A DNA stretch of 64,000 nucleotides from Neobacillus sp. CF12 (GCF_030348765.1 NZ_JAUCEU010000007.1:4213501-4277500); one strand, 5' to 3'. Positions 9,196 to 18,348 are shown, counted from the first letter of the stretch. The notes: a model not told the origin generated them from the letters alone. Numbers and translations are program-made.

Positions 9196-9939
9196 ATGAT
9201 GAAACAAAATAAATATGATGATCCAACTTTCTTTTCTGCGTATGAACAAATGACACGATCAGTTAAAGGACTTGAAGGTGCTGGAGAATGGCATATATTA
9301 AAAGAACTAATCCCAGATCTTAAAGATAAAAAGGTACTCGATTTAGGTTGCGGCTTCGGTTGGCATTGCCGATATGCTCGTGAGCAGCAAGCAAGCTCTG
9401 TAATCGGTATAGATATATCTAATAAAATGATCCAAAGAGCCCGCGAAATGACAAATGATCCTTTAATTTCGTATAAACAAGAGCCAATTGAAGACATCGA
9501 TTTTTCAAACTCCCAATTTAATGTGGTCATCAGTTCGTTGGCTTTTCACTATATTAAGTCGTTTAAAACAATCTGCGAAAAAGTTTATGATTGTCTAATG
9601 CCTGGGGGAAGCTTCATTTTCTCAGTTGAACATCCAATTTTTACTTCTCGAAATGAACAAGATTGGTATTATGATGACCAAGGGAATCGTCTGCATTGGC
9701 CAGTAGACAACTATCAAACAGAAGGAGTGCGTGAAACAACATTCTTAAATGAGAATGTTACAAAATACCATCGTACGATTTCAACATATTTAAATGACTT
9801 AATTTACACTGGTTTTATTATAAGAGCAGTTAAGGAATCAGTTCCTTCTGATGAAATGTTAAAAAGTATTCCTGGAATGAAAGATGAGACCCGAAGACCT
9901 ATGTTTTTAATGATCTCGGCAGAAAAAGAAAATAGCTGA
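9196..9939 (+). CDS. Class I SAM-dependent methyltransferase
   Basis: A 247-residue methyltransferase. Motif I is VLDLGCGFGWHCRYA (about residue 50), the acidic motif is VIGIDISNKMI, and there is a later FNVVISSLAFHYI and a post-motif MPGGSFIFSVEHP. The PF08241/Methyltransf_11-type core and its length fit the family of small-molecule or ubiquinone-type methyltransferases. ATAGGAGA precedes ATGATG. It stands alone with its own terminator at 9997. The substrate cannot be inferred from context. Confidence 0.9.
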   Translation: MMKQNKYDDPTFFSAYEQMTRSVKGLEGAGEWHILKELIPDLKDKKVLDLGCGFGWHCRYAREQQASSVIGIDISNKMIQRAREMTNDPLISYKQEPIEDIDFSNSQFNVVISSLAFHYIKSFKTICEKVYDCLMPGGSFIFSVEHPIFTSRNEQDWYYDDQGNRLHWPVDNYQTEGVRETTFLNENVTKYHRTISTYLNDLIYTGFIIRAVKESVPSDEMLKSIPGMKDETRRPMFLMISAEKENS

Positions 9940-9996
9940 TAGGATTTTTAAATAACTGAACGTCAAGAAGAATATCTTGGATTAATCCTCTATTAT

Positions 9997-10035
9997 AGGG
10001 CGCAATTCTTCATAAAGAATTACGCTCTTTCTTTA
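9997..10035 (+). terminator. Rho-independent terminator after the methyltransferase
   Basis: Stem AGGGCGCAATTCTT / AGAATTACGCTCT with loop CATAA and a T-rich tail. Confidence 0.75.
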
Positions 10036-10268
10036 TGAATCGGGCCATATAGTTGAGTAACTCACTTTAAATATAAATGGATGATTATGTTAAATTAAAT
10101 AGAGGATATTGTGAAAAACTGTACTTAACGTAACAGCAGGTTAGACGAACTAGCAATTATTTTTTATCGACTAGGATTAATAAATTGCCTTTTAGTCTTT
10201 TTCAGAGGGAAAAGTGTTGTTGTAATTAATCAGCTATTCTTAGACTATTTTACTATCAAAGCTTACAA

Positions 10269-10304
10269 CAAAAAACTATTTACGGACTAGATAAATAGTT
10301 TTTG
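10269..10304. terminator. Bidirectional-type terminator
   Basis: AAAAACTATTTA pairs with TAAATAGTTTTT around a 9-11 base loop. The A and T runs make it usable in both directions. It lies just past the end of the minus-strand gene at 10328. Confidence 0.7.
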
Positions 10305-10327
10305 TTTTGTGTCTATGTGTTTATTAT

Positions 10328-10738
10328 TTATATCCAAGTAATGTATTGGAGTCCGTATACAGAGCCAACTGTCATTAGAAATGACCAAAGGATTAAACTG
10401 ATCCCCATCCAGGTGATTACTCTAACTTTAGATGAACCAAGCAATAGGGCTGTTAAAGCAGCTATATCTGTTCCAAGTAACGATGGTGAAAGCAAAGCAA
10501 ACACTGGAAGACCGTATTTCTCCCAAATATATCTGGCTCTAGTTTCTCTTTTTGAAGGCTTTGATTTCCCCTTTTTTTCTCTCCGTTTGTTACGCCATTC
10601 AGAAATTTGTCTAAAAAACATGGCAAATACTAATACCATAATAAAATTCCCTAAAAAGGCAATAATCCCAATGGCTACAGGTGACATCTCCAACACAATA
10701 CCTATTGGAATAATATAAAAAACATCCAGAAAAGGCAA
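10328..10738 (-). CDS. Small multidrug-export family membrane protein, 5' end probably lost
   Basis: A 136-residue product resembling the Sm_multidrug_ex family (PF06695). It has hydrophobic helices at FLDVFYIIPIGIVL, VAIGIIAFLGNFIMVLVFAMFF and VITWMGISLILWSFLM, plus the characteristic RARYIWEKYGLPVFALLSP and GTDIAALTALLLG. The only possible start is a TTG (10738) with no ribosome binding site, and family members normally have a hydrophobic stretch before the PFLEVF-like segment. The upstream frame runs straight into a GGGGTCAGACCCC REP at 10754-10766. I infer that repeat insertion or deletion removed the native start, so this may be a pseudogene. Confidence 0.6.
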   Translation of the reverse strand: MPFLDVFYIIPIGIVLEMSPVAIGIIAFLGNFIMVLVFAMFFRQISEWRNKRREKKGKSKPSKRETRARYIWEKYGLPVFALLSPSLLGTDIAALTALLLGSSKVRVITWMGISLILWSFLMTVGSVYGLQYITWI

Positions 10739-10753
10739 AATTGAGGAGATTTT

Positions 10754-10766
10754 GGGGTCAGACCCC
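10754..10766. repeat. REP palindrome GGGGTCAGACCCC
   Basis: Second copy of the palindrome seen at 9052, again preceded by TTT. It lies between the truncated exporter and the RAYT remnant. Confidence 0.8.
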
Positions 10767-10940
10767 CACTAAGCTAAAGTTTAACGTGGTAAAGTATGAC
10801 AAAAGGTGTAGGGCAAGTTCTTTCTGCCTTTTCAATGTTTTTCTGGTAAGTATTTTTGCAGAATTAGGAGGATAATGGCGAAAAATGTTGAATATTTATA
10901 GGGATATGAATAAAGATAGAATGAGAGGTATTATGCACAG

Positions 10941-11366
10941 TTGTCTAGAAAACTGCGAGTTTGGTTTCCGGTGGCGAAGTATCATATTACGAGTCGGGGC
11001 AATCGGAGGTCAGCTATTTTTTATGACGATTTTGATCGTGAAGTTTATTGGCAATACCTAGAAGAAGCCCGTCGTAATTTTTCTTTTCATCTCCACACCT
11101 ATTGTCATATGACCAATCATATTCACCTTCAAATAGAAACCATCCACCACCATCCAAAAGATATAATGAAAATGCTTAATTCAAGATACGCGATGTATTT
11201 TAATAAACGGCATCGCCTAGTAGGTCATGTTTTTCAAGGCAGCGGAAGGTATATTCATTTAAACCCTGTAGAAGCAAAAATGGTGAAATCTCCTAAGGAC
11301 TTTCGGTGGAGTAGCTATACTGCCTATGTCGATTCAAGTATTACCAGTATTCTTACTCAACTTTAA
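10941..11366 (+). pseudogene. REP-associated tyrosine transposase (RAYT, Y1/HUH) with internal deletion
   Basis: A Y1_Tnp/IS200-like protein of 141 residues. The N-terminus reads RVWFPVAKYHITSRGNRR, the metal-binding HUH is in TNHIHLQIE, and the helix with the nucleophilic tyrosine is RYIHLNPVEAKMV. In complete relatives the HVFQG motif is followed by about 16-18 residues (RYxA..D..Y.LE..) before SRYIHLNP. Here HVFQG runs directly into SGRYIHLNP, an in-frame deletion. The C-terminus also stops early after SSYTAYVD. The start is TTG with AGAGG upstream. I judge it inactive. RAYTs move REP palindromes, and one such palindrome lies 175 bases upstream. Confidence 0.75.
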
Positions 11367-11446
11367 ATAAAATACGATCTGATTATATATATTTATTTGA
11401 TATTTACTGGAGTTATGTGAAATATGAGAAATAACATACCAAGTGA

Positions 11447-11644
11447 GGACATGTAAAGGACTTAATCAAACAAATACTTGAAATTACAAAAAAAGGCATA
11501 AATGGACCAGAAGAAATAATAATACTAATAGTAGCTTCGCTAATCTTTATTTATTCTTTAATTATTAAATTTCACAAAATGATATCAGTGAATGACTTGA
11601 TCGGTTCCTCTTACCAAAGAGTGAAAGAAGCGTACAGCAAGTAA
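11447..11644 (+). pseudogene. Small membrane-protein ORF without a usable start
   Basis: An open frame that translates into a coding-like peptide (KDLIKQILEITKKGINGPEE, then a hydrophobic run IIILIVASLIFIYSLII and a charged tail ending YSK). No ATG, GTG or TTG lies at its 5' end; the frame opens after a TGA at about 11444. It may be the remains of a small gene, or initiate at a rare codon. The rest of 11367-11902 shows nothing else. Confidence 0.25.
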
Positions 11645-11902
11645 TAGTAAATATGAAATATAATAGGGCCTTTATGGTTACTCTGGATACAAAATCTTCG
11701 AAATTGAAAATGTACTTATTTCAATTTGCCTAACGGAATCAGGAAATATATTTTAGACACGTCATACAGGATTTATTGGGTCAGATGTTTAGATAGCGTG
11801 GGTTTCATGTTTTTATAAAAGATTTAATTAATAGGATTTATGAAGGGCCTATATGGATAATAAGAATATGAATTGCCAGAACAAAGAACTGAGGGAAAAA
11901 AG

Positions 11903-12781
11903 ATGATTGTCATTGAAAATGATTGGTTGCAGGTCGGTATTGAAAGATTCGGTGCAGAATTACGTAAAGTGACGCATAAGAAAAATGCGCTGGATTATAT
12001 GTGGACAGGGGATGAGGCATACTGGGGACGAGTATCTCCTGTCTTATTTCCGATTGTGGGACGGTTAAAGGAAGATCAATATCAATTGAATGGCCAGACC
12101 TACAAGATGTCGCAGCATGGCTTTCTGCGTGACGTTGAATTCGATGTGGCTAAGCAGACATCAACAACCGTTTCTTTTGTGTTTGAGTCTCTTGGCTCCT
12201 TCGCTCATGTATATCCTTACGAATTTAAAGCGATGATTCAATATAGTCTCATGGAGGACTCGCTGATTGTTCAGTGGCAACTCCTGAATGTAAACAAGGA
12301 AGAGATGTATTTTTCCATTGGTGCACATCCTGCATTTAAGGTTCCACTAGTAGAAAAGGAAACCATTGAAGATTTCCATTTGAACTTTTCACCTGCTGCA
12401 AATAAGAAGGTGATGGAATATGAGCTAAAGAATTCCCTCATTCATGAGAAAGGGACCGCAAATGATCTTTCAACGATTCAACTCACAAACTCTCTATTTG
12501 CCCACGATGCCCTTATTTACAGCAATATCGATAAAGTCACATTGGTATCGAATCAGTCAAATCATGGTGTAGAAGTAATCTGTCAAGGTTTTCCGTTTGT
12601 CGGGATTTGGTCGAAATATATGGAAACAGATGGGACAATCGCTCCGTTTGTTTGCATTGAGCCTTGGTACGGCATTGCAGATACATATGCTATAACAGGG
12701 AACCTAAAGGAGAAGTTTGGAGTGAATAAGCTTGATGCAGGAGAAACGTTCCAAGCTGAATATACACTGAAATTTAAATAA
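11903..12781 (+). CDS. Aldose 1-epimerase family protein (LacX-like)
   Basis: A 292-residue galactose-mutarotase-fold protein. Visible family patterns include the start WLQVGIERFGAELRKV, YWGRVSPVLFPIVGRL, SQHGFLRDVEF (substrate-site histidine and arginine), FSIGAHPAFKVP (catalytic-region histidine) and CIEPWYGIAD near the end with a likely catalytic glutamate. Length and motifs match the LacX subgroup, which interconverts anomers of hexoses or their phosphates. ATG 11903 has GAGGG at a proper distance; an in-frame TTG 30 bases upstream lacks one. It is monocistronic, ending at a strong terminator. The sugar is not evident. Confidence 0.88.
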   Translation: MIVIENDWLQVGIERFGAELRKVTHKKNALDYMWTGDEAYWGRVSPVLFPIVGRLKEDQYQLNGQTYKMSQHGFLRDVEFDVAKQTSTTVSFVFESLGSFAHVYPYEFKAMIQYSLMEDSLIVQWQLLNVNKEEMYFSIGAHPAFKVPLVEKETIEDFHLNFSPAANKKVMEYELKNSLIHEKGTANDLSTIQLTNSLFAHDALIYSNIDKVTLVSNQSNHGVEVICQGFPFVGIWSKYMETDGTIAPFVCIEPWYGIADTYAITGNLKEKFGVNKLDAGETFQAEYTLKFK

Positions 12782-12805
12782 AAGGGTTAATTGTTAAAAT
12801 ACATG

Positions 12806-12843
12806 TTGAAAGAGGCTTGGTTTATTACCAAAGCCTCTTTCAA
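12806..12843 (+). terminator. Rho-independent terminator
   Basis: TTGAAAGAGGCTT pairs with AAGCCTCTTTCAA across a short loop. It follows the aldose epimerase gene. Confidence 0.8.
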
Positions 12844-13274
12844 ATAGCTTCGAATTTCTTGCTTATTCTTTCCCTTTGAGAAAGGCCTCAGTAAATCCCC
12901 TTATTACCACCACAAAAATATTATCCCATTTTCCCTAACCTCAGAAAGAAACCTACCATAAATTTGTAGAAGGGCCATTTTCGCAATTTAATCTAAAATT
13001 GCTAATCTATGGAGCCAATAAATAATGCAAAAGCAAATTAAAGAAGTATATAAATGCCTTTTCATATTCTCCACGCCCGAATTTCTTCTTCTAATTCGAC
13101 TTATAGATCTTCAAAACCTACGAAATCCTACGATGTCTGCCAGTGCGCACAATCCTTCACAGAACATTTTCTCCAAAACTTTCATCATTCGCTGTTACAT
13201 TAATCGTTTCTCTCTCTGCAAGTCACCACCTGAAATTGGCTTTTTTCTTGGCTTTTTTTAATGCTAAGAAAATC

Positions 13275-13306
13275 TTAAGATTTACATAAAGTGTTTGTTA
13301 AGATTT
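13275..13306 (+). promoter_or_regulatory. Direct repeat TTAAGATTT upstream of the two-component operon
   Basis: TTAAGATTT occurs at 13275-13283 and again at 13298-13306, 23 bases apart or about two helical turns. OmpR-family regulators commonly bind such direct repeats, so autoregulation by the downstream response regulator is a reasonable inference. The remainder of 12844-13381 shows no gene. Confidence 0.4.
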
Positions 13307-13381
13307 CATGGGTATCATGATCCTAGAAGCGAAAAATAAAGGGGAGATATGATATCAACTACATAGTTAGGAGTGGAACTC

Positions 13382-14068
13382 ATGAACATATTGGTCTGTG
13401 ATGATGATAAGGCAATTGTTGATGCGATAGGAATTTACTTAGAAAATGAAGGCTATCAAATATTCAAAGCTTTTGACGGGATAGAGGCCATCGAAATCAT
13501 CGATCATCAGGAGATCCATCTCATTATTATGGATATTATGATGCCTAGGATGGATGGAATAAGAGCTACCATGAAGATTAGAGAAGATAATAAAATACCA
13601 TTGATCATGCTTTCGGCCAAATCTGAGGATTATGACAAAATTTTAGGATTAAATATAGGAGCAGATGATTATATAACCAAGCCTTTTAATCCACTAGAGC
13701 TAATCGCGAGAGTTAAATCACAGCTGAGAAGATATACAACTTTAGGAGGGCTTGAAACCAAGAGTAATGTATATAAAACGGGGGGACTAATGGTCGATGA
13801 TGAAAGTAAAACGATAACCGTCGATGGAGATATCGTCCACCTTACACCGGTACAATATAAGATCGTAAAGCTTCTGACTGCAAACGCCGGAAGGGTTTTC
13901 TCCATTGAGGAGATTTATGAGAAGGTATGGAATGAAACGGCCTTTAGCCCGGAAAATACGGTAACCGTTCATATAAGAAAAATCAGAGAAAAAATAGAGA
14001 TTAATCCGAAAGAGCCAAAATATTTGAAGGTGGTGTGGGGAGTTGGATATAAAGTTGAAAAAATATAG
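13382..14068 (+). CDS. OmpR/PhoB-family response regulator
   Basis: A 228-residue two-domain regulator. The receiver domain has the acidic pocket (VCDDDKAIV), the phospho-acceptor aspartate in LIIMDIMMPRMDG, the switch residue in IMLSAKSEDYDK and the lysine in ITKPFNPLEL. The C-terminal winged helix (about residues 130-228) contains HLTPVQYKIVKLL and the recognition helix ENTVTVHIRKIREKIE, ending with the usual VWGVGYKVEK. ATG 13382 follows TAGGAG; an upstream GTG is too close to that site. The stop overlaps the start of the kinase gene, so the two are translationally coupled. The receiver resembles VanR-type regulators. Confidence 0.95.
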   Translation: MNILVCDDDKAIVDAIGIYLENEGYQIFKAFDGIEAIEIIDHQEIHLIIMDIMMPRMDGIRATMKIREDNKIPLIMLSAKSEDYDKILGLNIGADDYITKPFNPLELIARVKSQLRRYTTLGGLETKSNVYKTGGLMVDDESKTITVDGDIVHLTPVQYKIVKLLTANAGRVFSIEEIYEKVWNETAFSPENTVTVHIRKIREKIEINPKEPKYLKVVWGVGYKVEKI

Positions 14069-16130
14069 TCACTTACTGACAACGAAGATTGTTGTTTTTA
14101 TCATGATGATTCTCTGTTTTACAGGTATCATCAAAGCATTTGTAGAGGTTGAAATCGTTAATGATGGAGATTTTGGGATCGTTTTTGAAGAAGACTACTT
14201 TCATAGCAGTGCATACGTACGGGAAAGTGAAACGATTATCGCCGAGCTAACCCGGCTGTTAACGGAATATAAGAGTGAGGAACATATCTTAAAAGGTGGG
14301 ACGATTAGCGAGGATGAATTAAGAAGTGAAGAAGAAAAATTATATTCGGATTTTCAAGTAAATTCCAGAAATTATAATCCTAATTTAGGTGAAACGGAAA
14401 ACTATGAAAAGTTTAAAGCCGAGTATGCAGATAAGATCTCTTTGGCAAGGGATAGACTGATCAAGAATGAATTAAGAGAATTTCATTCCATTGTACAAAA
14501 TCTAGAAGAGATTGAAAACCCTTTGTATTATGGCAGTGACGGTGTAAATGTCTATACGAACCGTACCCAGGTTGAAAAAGAACAGTATAAAACCTATCCT
14601 TCATATCTCGTGTTTGATGGTTATAAAAGAGAGATTTATCCAAAGGAAATAGAAGAGAATGAGCACTTCTATCAAATTGACGAAAGAATAGAAGAATTGG
14701 ATCCAGAAAGCCAAGTTGTGTATGTTGCTTTTACGAAGGAGTTTTTAACTTCTAAAATGAATGAGTGGAAAGATCATAAAGAAACCGCCACAAAAAGTTT
14801 TTATCAATTTTTAGCGTTTTTAGGAGGATTTATCCTTTTCTTTCTATATTTAGTACTCGTGATTGGGAGGAACTCATTTACAGACAAAGAAGTACACTCT
14901 AACCCACTAGATAAAATATATAATGATATAAATCTGGTGCTATGCATGTGCCTAATCGCTCTTTGGGTTGGCCTAGTGGACAGTGTCAATATCGAAAATA
15001 TGGATGTATTGGTCTTTCCGATTACGCTCCCGATTGCAGCAGCAGGGTTTGCGCTTGTTCTATCACAGGTGAGGCATTTCAAGAACAAAACGTTCTTAAA
15101 GCATACCTTGATCTTTAGGCTGATTTATATGTTGGTTACATTTGTGAGAAATGTCTATGATAGCGGAAGTGTTGGGGTAAAGACTGTATTATTAGTTATC
15201 GGATATCCATTATTGGTTGCGGCGACGTTTTTCATGTTTCCGGTAACCCTGGGAATTGCAGCTTGGTTTGCCTTTAAGCGGGTCAAGTCGTTTACTGCCA
15301 TACAAGAAGGAGTAGCGCAAATAAAGGATGGAGATATCCAGCATAGCATCGATGTGGGGGGAAAGGGAGAGTTTGCAAAACTTGCCTCCAATATAAACAG
15401 TATCACGGATGGGTTGAAAAAAGCAGTTAACAGTGAACTCAAAAGTGAGCGTTTAAAAACCGAACTCATCACCAATGTGTCTCATGACATTCGAACACCT
15501 TTGACTTCAATTATCACCTATGTTGATCTATTGAAAAGAGAAAAGGATCCTTCAAAGATAGAACAATATATCGATGTACTGGATCAAAAATCGAAAAGGC
15601 TAAAGATACTAACAGATGATTTGTTTGATGCAGCAAAGGCTTCGAGCGGAAATATTCCGGTTCATTTAACACAAATCGATATCGTATCTTTAGTTACTCA
15701 AGGTTTAGGAGAACTTAATGATAAAATTGAAGACTCGGAGTTGGAATTTAAGTTAAATCCTCCTAAGGATAAGGTATTTGTTACAGCTGATGGAAAACTT
15801 TTGTGGAGGTCCATCGAGAATGTATTATCCAATATATTCAAATATGCTATCAAAGGGTCGCGGGTCTACATCGATATCGAAGATACAGGGAACGATATTC
15901 TTCTCACCTTCAAGAACATTTCAGCGTATGAGTTAAATATTTCAGCAGACGAATTAATGGAGCGTTTTAAAAGAGGGGATGAATCTAGATCTAGTAATGG
16001 AAGCGGGTTGGGGCTATCGATTGCGAAAAGCCTCATTGAAATCCAAAAGGGGAAATTCACCATTCAAGTCGATGGAGATTTATTTAAGTCGATGATCTCT
16101 TTACCTAAATATAAAAATAAAAATGCGTGA
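14055..16130 (+). CDS. Multi-pass sensor histidine kinase, partner of the upstream regulator
   Basis: A kinase of about 691 residues. The likely start is TTG 14055, inside the end of the regulator gene, with GGGGAG upstream; TTG 14043 abuts that site. It has one N-terminal membrane helix, an extracytoplasmic region of about 200 residues, then five or six closely spaced membrane helices (LAFLGGFILFFLYLVLVIG through FPVTLGIAAWFAF). A HAMP-like linker (KDGDIQHSIDVGGKGEF), a HisKA helix with the phospho-acceptor histidine in NVSHDIRTPLTSI, and a HATPase domain with N box ENVLSNIFKYA and G box NGSGLGLSIAKS follow. The large sensor domain suggests an extracellular signal; nothing here identifies it. 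A terminator follows. Confidence 0.93.
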   Translation: MKKYSHLLTTKIVVFIMMILCFTGIIKAFVEVEIVNDGDFGIVFEEDYFHSSAYVRESETIIAELTRLLTEYKSEEHILKGGTISEDELRSEEEKLYSDFQVNSRNYNPNLGETENYEKFKAEYADKISLARDRLIKNELREFHSIVQNLEEIENPLYYGSDGVNVYTNRTQVEKEQYKTYPSYLVFDGYKREIYPKEIEENEHFYQIDERIEELDPESQVVYVAFTKEFLTSKMNEWKDHKETATKSFYQFLAFLGGFILFFLYLVLVIGRNSFTDKEVHSNPLDKIYNDINLVLCMCLIALWVGLVDSVNIENMDVLVFPITLPIAAAGFALVLSQVRHFKNKTFLKHTLIFRLIYMLVTFVRNVYDSGSVGVKTVLLVIGYPLLVAATFFMFPVTLGIAAWFAFKRVKSFTAIQEGVAQIKDGDIQHSIDVGGKGEFAKLASNINSITDGLKKAVNSELKSERLKTELITNVSHDIRTPLTSIITYVDLLKREKDPSKIEQYIDVLDQKSKRLKILTDDLFDAAKASSGNIPVHLTQIDIVSLVTQGLGELNDKIEDSELEFKLNPPKDKVFVTADGKLLWRSIENVLSNIFKYAIKGSRVYIDIEDTGNDILLTFKNISAYELNISADELMERFKRGDESRSSNGSGLGLSIAKSLIEIQKGKFTIQVDGDLFKSMISLPKYKNKNA

Positions 16131-16163
16131 ATCATACCGTTTTTAACAAAGGAAAAGGACTGG

Positions 16164-16203
16164 GAATAGGATATCGTAGCGATGTCCTATTCTTTTTTTT
16201 TGT
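16164..16203 (+). terminator. Rho-independent terminator of the two-component operon
   Basis: GAATAGGATATCG pairs with CGATGTCCTATTC (one G:T-type mismatch), followed by nine T. Confidence 0.85.
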
Positions 16204-16297
16204 GGCTAAATTTTGGATTGTCAGGAAGAAAAAAAGGTTTAGTAATAACAAGTAGATTGGTATAATATGGGACAGGTTATAAAACAAGAGATAGACG

Positions 16298-17104
16298 GTG
16301 AACAAATTGACAGTACAATTAATCATTATTATTATCTTAACCATCATTATCCACGCAACCGAGACGCTGACCTATGGAATTCGTTTAGGGGGCATCAGAC
16401 TAAAGAAAATTGCTGTTGCGTTGTCACTTACTGGGATCGTTTTACTCATTGCTCGTACTTCTAATATGTTTCAAGCTCCCATTATTGGTGTAATCGTTGA
16501 TAGAGCGAAAGTAGATCCTACCATTGATGTACTAGCGATATTCCATCTCATATTATTTTCAGCTTCAATTGGTACATTGCTCGCACTATTCTTTTATCCA
16601 ACGGGTGCACGCCTAGCGATGTTAATGATTGAACGCTTGGAAATAGACGGATCGGCCATCGCTTTAATGAAAACATCGAATATTTATAAATTAAAGAGAA
16701 CAAGTTCATATGTAAGACGTCCAAGGTTTGAAATGATACATATACTTCGGATTGGCGGAATTCCAAAACGCATTATGCTCATTAATATGGTGGTAACTGC
16801 CATTTATACCACTGGGGTATTGGCAGCTTTATACGCTTCGATATTAAATCCAGAACACGGTACAACTGCCAACATGGCAACCGGTGTCGTCAATGGATTT
16901 GCAACCATTCTTTTAACGCTTTTATTAGACCCTCAAATCGCGTTAATGACCGAACGTGCCATGAATAAAGAAAATGGAGCAGATGAAATAGCGAAGACCT
17001 ATGCTTGGTTAATGATTGCAAGGTTTTTTGGTACCTTACTCGCCCATCTTTTGCTGCTTCCTTCTGCTTGGTTCATCTCCTGGGTAAGTGGGATCATTGG
17101 ATAA
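16298..17104 (+). CDS. amj: Amj-family (YdaH-like) alternative lipid II flippase
   Basis: A 268-residue integral membrane protein with six or more hydrophobic segments. The N-terminal signature (ILTIIIHATETLTYGIRLGGIRLKK) and the conserved segment IARTSNMFQAPIIGVIVDRA match the Amj/YdaH family, whose Bacillus subtilis member flips the peptidoglycan precursor lipid II across the membrane in parallel with MurJ. Length agrees with the family. GTG 16298 is the chosen start (AAGAG upstream); TTG 16307 is an alternative. It is transcribed alone or with the next gene 90 bases downstream. Family call from remembered motifs; confident but not checked by search. Confidence 0.8.
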   Translation: MNKLTVQLIIIIILTIIIHATETLTYGIRLGGIRLKKIAVALSLTGIVLLIARTSNMFQAPIIGVIVDRAKVDPTIDVLAIFHLILFSASIGTLLALFFYPTGARLAMLMIERLEIDGSAIALMKTSNIYKLKRTSSYVRRPRFEMIHILRIGGIPKRIMLINMVVTAIYTTGVLAALYASILNPEHGTTANMATGVVNGFATILLTLLLDPQIALMTERAMNKENGADEIAKTYAWLMIARFFGTLLAHLLLLPSAWFISWVSGIIG

Positions 17105-17192
17105 GATCGGAAGCTTTTAAAAAATTGCAAAATATGGAACCTTCTATAAAGAAATTCGTATTAGTGATAAATAGAGAAATAGGGGGGATTCG

Positions 17193-18092
17193 ATGGCTTG
17201 GTTACTCCTGCTTGCAGTTGTTATTTGGTTTATTTTATTTTTAAGTAAAAAACTCTCCTTTACATTTGGTTTACCTCCAAAATCATCATTGGAGATAACT
17301 CCAATTAAAGGGTTAAAAAAGGTAAGTGATCACCTGGAGGAATCGCTTAGTAAAAGTTATCTGGAAAACGTTGAAGCGAGGGTAAGGAAAGAGAATAAGT
17401 TATTAGAAAACGAGTACGAGTGGCGGCTACTGGATTTAAAGCGTTACTTTATTTTGGCTTCTCTTTTAAAAGAGTCTCCCATGTTTAGCGAGAAAGTCGA
17501 TGAACTGTGGCATCAGATGCTCATGTTCACCCGTGAGTATGATGATTTTTCTAAGAATTACCAAGGAAGTATTCTTCATCACAGTCCAAATGTAAAGGTA
17601 GCGCCGGACCCTGATTTACGAGGATTTTTTGATTGGGTGTATGCGGAGCTTTTTCTGATAAGAAAAGAGAATATCCACCTATATAAAGGATTTTTTAGAT
17701 ACCCTGTGCATCCCAGTATCATTGAAGAGTTTAGAAATTTGCCAGAAGCTGAACTGATAGATAGATATTTTAGAAGAGATACAAAATATAGTACTGCTGT
17801 ACTCTCGCTTATCTCTTCCATGAAGAAAACAGCAAATCAGATAAAAGATTATCAAAAAAGTGAAATACACGAAAAAATGAGAAAAAGCAAAAGGGAGCAA
17901 AAATTTAACAATATGCTTGTTCCTGTCCTATCTGTTTCTTATTTTCATTATGAAGAATTTTCAAGTTACATGAAAATTAGCAGTGGTAGTTCATCAAGTT
18001 GTACAAGTTGCGGGTCGGCCAGCTCCTCTTCTTCCTGTAGCTCCTCTTCTTCCTGTAGCTCCTGCTCAAGCTGTGGTGGTGGTGGGGATTAA
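17193..18092 (+). CDS. GRDP-like (DUF1399-type) protein with Ser/Cys-rich tail
   Basis: 299 residues. One N-terminal membrane helix (AWLLLLAVVIWFILFL) is followed by a mainly helical cytoplasmic or surface domain. The segment VDELWHQMLMFTREYDDF and then ILHHSPN reproduces the D..WH....T..Y......HH.P pattern of glycine-rich-domain-containing protein 1-like proteins (PF07173). The last 40 residues are almost only Ser, Cys and Gly, with repeated SSSCSSC and a GGGG end, a tail expected to be disordered and possibly metal- or disulfide-forming. ATG 17193 follows GGGGGA. Function unknown; such tails occur in membrane-tethered proteins with TPM or related domains. A small two-helix role in envelope stress is only a guess. 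Confidence 0.6.
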   Translation: MAWLLLLAVVIWFILFLSKKLSFTFGLPPKSSLEITPIKGLKKVSDHLEESLSKSYLENVEARVRKENKLLENEYEWRLLDLKRYFILASLLKESPMFSEKVDELWHQMLMFTREYDDFSKNYQGSILHHSPNVKVAPDPDLRGFFDWVYAELFLIRKENIHLYKGFFRYPVHPSIIEEFRNLPEAELIDRYFRRDTKYSTAVLSLISSMKKTANQIKDYQKSEIHEKMRKSKREQKFNNMLVPVLSVSYFHYEEFSSYMKISSGSSSSCTSCGSASSSSSCSSSSSCSSCSSCGGGGD

Positions 18093-18283
18093 TGATAGAA
18101 AGTGGAACCGTTAAAATCAATGTTATAACGTAAAAATTCGTAGGAGAAATATTCTCACCAGAAATTTATCCTAGAACCCAAAAAAGACAGCGCTTGCATA
18201 AATAATTATTTTGTTGTATAAATATTCACATCGTGTTACTCTAGTGATAGTTTAAATTCTTCTGAGTTTAGACCTCCTAAATA

Positions 18284-18348
18284 GGACTTAGCCTTGACCA
18301 CTAAGTCCATCCTTTGACCTTTGATTTTATAAATCAAAGGTATTTTTT
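18284..18348 (+). terminator. Double hairpin ending in a Rho-independent terminator
   Basis: GGACTTAG/CTAAGTCC (18284-18291, 18301-18308) is followed by ACCTTTGATTT/AAATCAAAGGT with a run of T (18317-18348). The second hairpin is a standard terminator; the first could be an antiterminator partner or unrelated. Confidence 0.65.

Noticed and set aside
13025..13261. 78-residue ORF upstream of the response regulator
   Set aside because: No ribosome binding site, biased composition, no recognisable pattern.
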